Source: Xylaria sp. FL1777 (taxonomy: Eukaryota > Ascomycota > Sordariomycetes > Xylariales > Xylariaceae). Taken from it: a stretch of DNA of 64,000 bases. This document shows, piece after piece, positions 59,712-64,000 of this stretch. Within the stretch, counting starts at the first letter, position 1. Every line of letters begins with the position of its first letter. Position numbers and translations under genes: made by a program. The stretch spans positions 434,001-498,000 of the forward strand of contig MU400520.1 of assembly GCA_022578965.1 (NCBI GenBank), in the 5' to 3' direction. The notes under the pieces are model-generated. The model did no database searches. It had not been told where the DNA came from and saw nothing but the letters and a program-made list of their open reading frames with translations.

Positions 59712-60314
59712 TTGGATCTATACTCGCTCCATGAAGCATAAGGTATCTTTGAATCAGCGAGAAGAGTTTCTAATACTACTTATATAAGCCATTCACAAAC
59801 CCGGCCCCTCGGGTAAGAGGGTGCATGGTTGGCGAGTAGGGCGATGGTAACATCGTTAACCGTTACATCGTCCCAATACAGGGTAGAAGACGCAAGTAAG
59901 GCGTGCAGCACGCAATTTGTAGGAATAAACACCTGACTAGATGCTACTGCTAAGTTCGTGAACGGTCGTCTATCGGTCGTCTATCGGCCAAAACAAGACG
60001 TCATCGACAACCATGGGGTTTCCCGGATACGTCTATAACCAAGTCTTGCGGGAATATGGATTCACCCATGACAAACTCCTCCAATCATTGCATTTACAGA
60101 CCGACTTCCATCAGTGTCGCCCCACACTAGATAACCGACAGTCGGATTCATACCCCGCGGTAGACAATATCTGTTACTAGATATCAGGGGTAAGGTAAAT
60201 TAATCGGCTCACAGACTAGCCTAGGCTAACTTCAGATATAATTGGAAATTGAGCTAGACACGCTTTAACCACGGGCTATATGTTCCTAGGCAGGAGGAAG
60301 TGTAAGGCTTAACC
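59712..60314. promoter_or_regulatory. divergent promoter region sulfatase/ATP-grasp gene
   Basis: 603 bp between opposite start codons. It contains a perfect 11-bp tandem duplication (59964-59985, unit ggtcgtctatc) and no identified sulfur-control element. Confidence 0.45.
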
Positions 60315-61681
60315 ATGACATCTACCATACTACGTCCAACATCGTTTCTCAATCATTACTCGAAGGCACTTTTCCGGCCTTGGTTCCGTTATGTTGGACA
60401 GCGGTCGATGCATAACTCGCCCTCGTTTGTCGCTGCAATGGGCAAGCTTTGTGTCGCCGTGCTATATCAAGCTATAGACGCACCGATCATCAACGGAGTC
60501 AAGAAACCACGCAAGCCTGGTGGTGCGTCCTTTGGTGTTGGAGATATATCAATATTACGTTTATTAACCGAAGTGTTTTAATTCAGGCTACCAGGACTCT
60601 GGCGCGGATATCGCTTATGTTCTTCGTGAAAAGGCAAATGTGGACGTTGTCACATTTGTAGATTCCCCTGATCCGCAAGATCCGACCGGATGGTGCTTCC
60701 CAGATCACGAAGACGGAATCCTGTCTGCCATCGAAAAAGGTGCAACTCGTCTCTGGGCCAACACCATTCTCTTTGCATCACATCCCTTGCAAACATCATC
60801 TCGCCTATCACAATACGAGGACGAGATTCGCATTATAGGACAACCTCCGAATCTAGTCGAGACCTTCGACGATAAGGCTATCTTGAATGACCTTCTTCGC
60901 AAACACCAGTCTCTTACACTGCCCTACGCTCGCACCGTCTCGGCAGACCAGAACCCTCATGTAGCCCTGGAGGGGCTGAGAGATGCGTTTCCACTTGTCG
61001 CGAAACCCGTGAGAGGAAGAGGAAGCCACGGTGTCAAAGTGTGCTCAACATGGGACGAGTTGCAACGACATATCGAGGTTCTCTTGAAGGAATCCCCCCT
61101 TGTTCTAGTAGAGGAGTTTCTGTCGGGCGAGGAAGCTACCGTGACAGTGATGCCCCCATCTAAAGCCAAGCCGTATTATTGGTCGATGCCTGTTGTCACT
61201 CGTTTTAATCATGAGGACAATGTTGCGCCCTACAATGGCACTGTTGCTGTAGTTGCTAATTCGCGCGTCATCTCAGCCGATGAAGCTGCAAAAGACCCCG
61301 AATACGCACATATACAGCGGCAATGTGAGACCGTTGCCGAACTCATGAAAGGGACTGCTCCGATTCGCATTGACGTTAGGCGCTTCACTCCTGATGCAAA
61401 ATCCCCGTTTGCTTTATTTGACGTGAATCTGAAACCGGTAAGAGCAGCTTATTCAACATCCTCAAGTTTATGTCATTGGTTCTAACTAAGCTTAGAACAT
61501 GACCGGTCCAGGTAGACCGGGCAGATCTGACCAGGCCAGTCTTACGGCGCTTGCAGCTACGGGCCTAGGGTGGGATTATCCAACTCTCTTGAAGGAACTA
61601 TTGACTTCTTCTCATACGCTTGGCCATCTAAGACATATTAAAGCGTTCGGTCATTTAATCGAAAATGCGGATCACTTTTGA
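60315..61681 (+). CDS. ATP-grasp ligase, D-Ala-D-Ala ligase-like
   Basis: Three exons: 60315-60522, 60587-61437 and 61496-61681, giving 414 aa. After an optional basic N-terminus (MTSTILRPTSFLNHYSKALF) that could target mitochondria, the fold begins at MGKLCVAVLYQA. ATP-grasp features are FDDKAILNDLLRKH (lid), VAKPVRGRGSHGVKV (nucleotide lysine and glycine loop), LVLVEEFLSGEEATVTV (adenine-strand acidic residues) and FDVNLKPNMTGPGRPG (metal-binding Asp-x-Asn, completed by splicing). This arrangement matches D-alanine-D-alanine ligase-type enzymes, which make peptide-like bonds through acyl-phosphate intermediates. Fungi have no peptidoglycan, so the real substrate is some other amino- or carboxylate-containing molecule. 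It lies between the arylsulfatase and tyrosinase genes, which does not define a pathway. If translation starts at the ATG of MGKLCV, the protein is 374 aa and cytosolic. Confidence 0.86.
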
Positions 61682-62143
61682 GCAATAGCAAGCCGGCATG
61701 GCACCGCGTCAGGGTGAAGAGAGCGGGAGCATGACAAGGACAACGCTGGTAAATATGTGTAGATCCCTGTATCGAACCCCTGTCTTTCGAACCGTTTCGA
61801 TAATTTGGTGATGGAGTTTGTTCTTTTGGTGCAGGAATACGTGAACTCTTTTGCTAACCTGGCGGCTCTTCAGGTGTCTACTTTATCAGTAAATTCTACA
61901 ATCACACTATTTCTCGCGGCGAGGTATGGAACACTTTCTTCGTTCAGCTACCCCAAAATAAGACAAATTTTCATAGTAAAGTTGTATTGTGTTAGAGTTT
62001 AACACACAGTAGGGTGGGACTCAACAGGTTCCCCAAATCAATCAACTGAAGAAACGTTACCTCCTATTCTCGATCATTAGCAGTCTCCCTTGTAGAACGC
62101 TTAACTTCCAGTGCCAAAATAAATGTCACCATACCTGCAGTTT
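61682..62143. other. convergent intergenic spacer
   Basis: 462 bp between the stops of the ATP-grasp and tyrosinase genes. No further feature. Confidence 0.6.
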
Positions 62144-63435
62144 CTAGACGAACTCGGCGCAGACGTAGTCACCACCAATGTCCATCACGTCTCCAATTGT
62201 GGCGTTAGGTACTAGACCATGAGACGAAAGGACGTGATTTAAGGTAGTAATACTCCCACCATCGTTAAAATAATTAACAAAAGCTGGATCGTTCTTCCCA
62301 CGAGCTGTATTGTTTCCACCAATCTTTGGATATGTTAGCATAAAGTTGTACTTATAGATCTTGGCATTTTAATAGCCCGAGATCCCGAAACCTAAGGTTC
62401 GACACTTACTGTGAGAGAAAAAGTCAGCGTGTGTAGTATGGAAAAGGCGGGCAGCTCTATCGAATTTACATTCATACATACCTTCTGTTAGACGGGCCGG
62501 AAGTTTTAGAGCCTCCCAGTCCCACCACAGCTTGTCGATATAGCCGTGATGAAGATAGAAAATCGGATCTCCCGGGGATAATTTGACGTTAACCATCTAA
62601 ACGAAAGCCCATAATTAGAAAGATAGCAGACATTCTAGACAAAATAGCAGCATACCACGCCATTAATGCCACCGTGACCAGCGGAGTGCGGCTTGGCCTC
62701 GATACAGTTCCAAGCATCAACAAAGTTAGCCATGGCCAGGCACGTATTAACATTGCTCTGGGCGGCACTATTGAAGGACCTGTCATTCAGGCCACGGGAG
62801 ATGCAGTATTCATCAGTGGAAAGATCCTCCTGGATACGCAGTGTCGTGTTCACGAAAGGTCCATCTGTAATGCAGCGGCTTGAACCAACTCCATCACCAC
62901 CGAAACCAACCGTAGGGTCGAAAATGCTAGCTTGATCAAGAGCGCCAACATTCAGGGGCTCGTTCCAGTAGGGGAGTGGCCCGGTGTATCCACATAAGGT
63001 GCTGATTAAGGTCTCGTGGAGGGTGACATAGTACCGGTGAAATGGAAGGAATGCGCCCTAAACAATAGGTCACTCCTGAAGCTATCTTCTATCGTTTAGG
63101 GGGCAGATGGCTTACAACATTGTGGATATAGTCTGCCTGAGCAGCGTGCGTGTATTGAAGCTCATCCCAAACGCTCTCTGCGCCACTGACTCCGGAAATA
63201 GGGGGTGTTTCCATCAAGCATAAATCGGCATTGATATATGCTTCCTTCTCAGTATTAGTTAGATCTTCCCTAAAGCACTGCATTAGCTAAGTGTTGAGTT
63301 CATAGTAGGCAATTCAGCTCACCAAGCCTTGCGTTGAGACTTGACAGTACAAGCCTGCCTCGGCGCAAGAGAGACAAGGGCATCAATTCCACCAAATGAG
63401 GCCAAAAGTGACACGATAGTAGCTACGGAACGCAT
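62144..63435 (-). CDS. Secreted tyrosinase (type 3 copper phenol oxidase)
   Basis: Coding segments on the minus strand: 63435-63323, 63269-63116, 63057-62656, 62596-62483 and 62323-62144, giving 320 aa. A signal peptide ([19 protein letters not shown]) is followed by [20 protein letters not shown] and HRYYVTLHE, which hold the CuA histidines. The CuB site is [12 protein letters not shown] and then [18 protein letters not shown]. The C-terminal block [20 protein letters not shown] and [14 protein letters not shown] is typical of short secreted fungal tyrosinases without a removable cap domain. The enzyme oxidises mono- and diphenols to quinones. The last intron joins LPARLTE to IGGNNTARG only if removed as a nested pair (see the next feature). 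The alternative conventional acceptor at 62305 gives a 314-aa protein lacking IGGNNT. The first acceptor was set at gctttag because nearer AGs give stops. Confidence 0.93.
62324..62482 (-). other. Probable [D1,2] stwintron in the tyrosinase gene
   Basis: A 159-nt interruption with two nested introns. After exon codon GAA the sequence is G, then an inner intron at 62481-62409 (73 nt; donor gtatgt, branch gctgac, acceptor ctctcacag), then TAAGTGTCG. Removing the inner intron places the G next to TAAGTG, creating a perfect outer donor GTAAGT. The outer intron (86 nt after inner removal) ends with branch gctaac and acceptor atatccaaag at 62324. Only this two-step removal gives phase 0 on both sides and the conserved junction LTE-IGGNN. 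Splicing only the inner intron leaves stops in the transcript. Confidence 0.78.
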
Positions 63436-64000
63436 TGTGGTGTAAGATTCTGAAATTTTGATGATTCCTAATTTCTATTCCTGTAATGAGTACCGACTTC
63501 ACTTCTCGACTGCCTCTTGGAGAGGTTGCCGTCTATGCTTTATATACAGTCATCTTCAAGGCAATTTTTGAAAGCATATCCTATATCACATTCATAGCTG
63601 TAACTCATTCAGGCTGACCTATATGTGGAAGGTAAATCATACCTACAAACGGTGTGACGAAGGTTGCTCCTGCGATCTTGGTGCAAGCCCAGTGCTTTGA
63701 AATGACTACTACATCTGAACAATGCAAACGTATCCTTGCTTGTAGTTGTATTCGGGTCTGTTGAATCGACGCCCCCGGAGTTAGCTGCGTTTGAGAATTG
63801 AGTAAGGCCTCACCGCCCAGAACGGACATATAACCCAAATCTGACGGGAAAACGACGCCGTTATCACGACGCTATGAAAAACAGCATATAGGCTAATATG
63901 TTCCGCGGCACTGAACAAAACAAGTTGCTGTGTTAGTCAGTTCAGTGTTGTGTTAGTCAACCCAGAACCCACTGTCTAAACGGGAGTATAAAGCCAGAAT
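63436..64000. other. tyrosinase promoter and right window edge
   Basis: Upstream region of the tyrosinase with a minus-strand frame at 63605-63838 that lacks family features. The unit gtgttagtca is repeated near 63933 and 63950. No gene is called. Confidence 0.5.

Noticed and set aside
62369..62596. In-frame TAA after GFGISGY in the tyrosinase as a nonsense or RIP mutation
   Set aside because: The stop lies inside the outer part of the nested intron. Two-step splicing removes it and restores a conserved junction, so inactivation is not needed.

Overview
This is nuclear DNA from a filamentous ascomycete (Pezizomycotina; a wood- or litter-associated Sordariomycete is my best guess). The evidence is short introns, mostly 47-100 nt, with GTANGT donors, CTRAC branch sites and YAG acceptors; one gene per promoter; and a family mix typical of these fungi: an AA9 LPMO with a CBM1, a 2EXR protein, a VIT-VWA protein, a divergent Hsp70-like protein and a secreted tyrosinase. 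There is no sign of prokaryotic, viral or organellar DNA. I found no confident tRNA, rRNA, CRISPR array or intact transposon.

Layout. 0-1 kb: a 2EXR protein running off the left edge. 1.8-6.8 kb: a divergent housekeeping pair, FMP25 (mitochondrial RCC1-type protein) and COG3 (Golgi tethering). 7-14 kb: a decayed SAM methyltransferase, an SDR and a nitroreductase, with small coding-like relics between them. 14.1-19.5 kb: a head-to-head pair of a 955-aa VIT-VWA protein and a 639-aa protein with a fungal-STAND-like N-terminus. 19.5-33 kb: SKN7 (HSF/response-regulator transcription factor) between two gene-poor blocks of more than 5 kb each. 33-46 kb: GCD6 (eIF2B epsilon), an amino acid permease and a vacuolar amino acid transporter, again widely spaced. 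47-64 kb: accessory genes. These are the AA9 LPMO, an FAD monooxygenase, a divergent pair of Hsp70-like and unknown 440-aa proteins, an RBR ubiquitin ligase, an arylsulfatase, an ATP-grasp ligase and a tyrosinase.

Exon structures were rebuilt by hand from splice motifs, reading phase and family conservation. All interrupted genes close in frame. One intron could not be closed by an ordinary splice that keeps the conserved protein. The last intron of the tyrosinase resolves only as a nested pair, in which removing an inner intron restores the donor of the outer one (a [D1,2] spliceosomal twin intron). This is the most striking observation here. The first intron of the Hsp70-like gene also looks like two abutting canonical introns.

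Functionally, the left and central parts hold core cell biology: respiratory-complex assembly, Golgi trafficking, stress transcription, translation initiation and amino acid transport. The right part holds secreted or oxidative enzymes for plant-polymer attack, sulfate-ester cleavage and phenol oxidation, plus regulatory proteins of unknown role. No complete biosynthetic gene cluster is evident.
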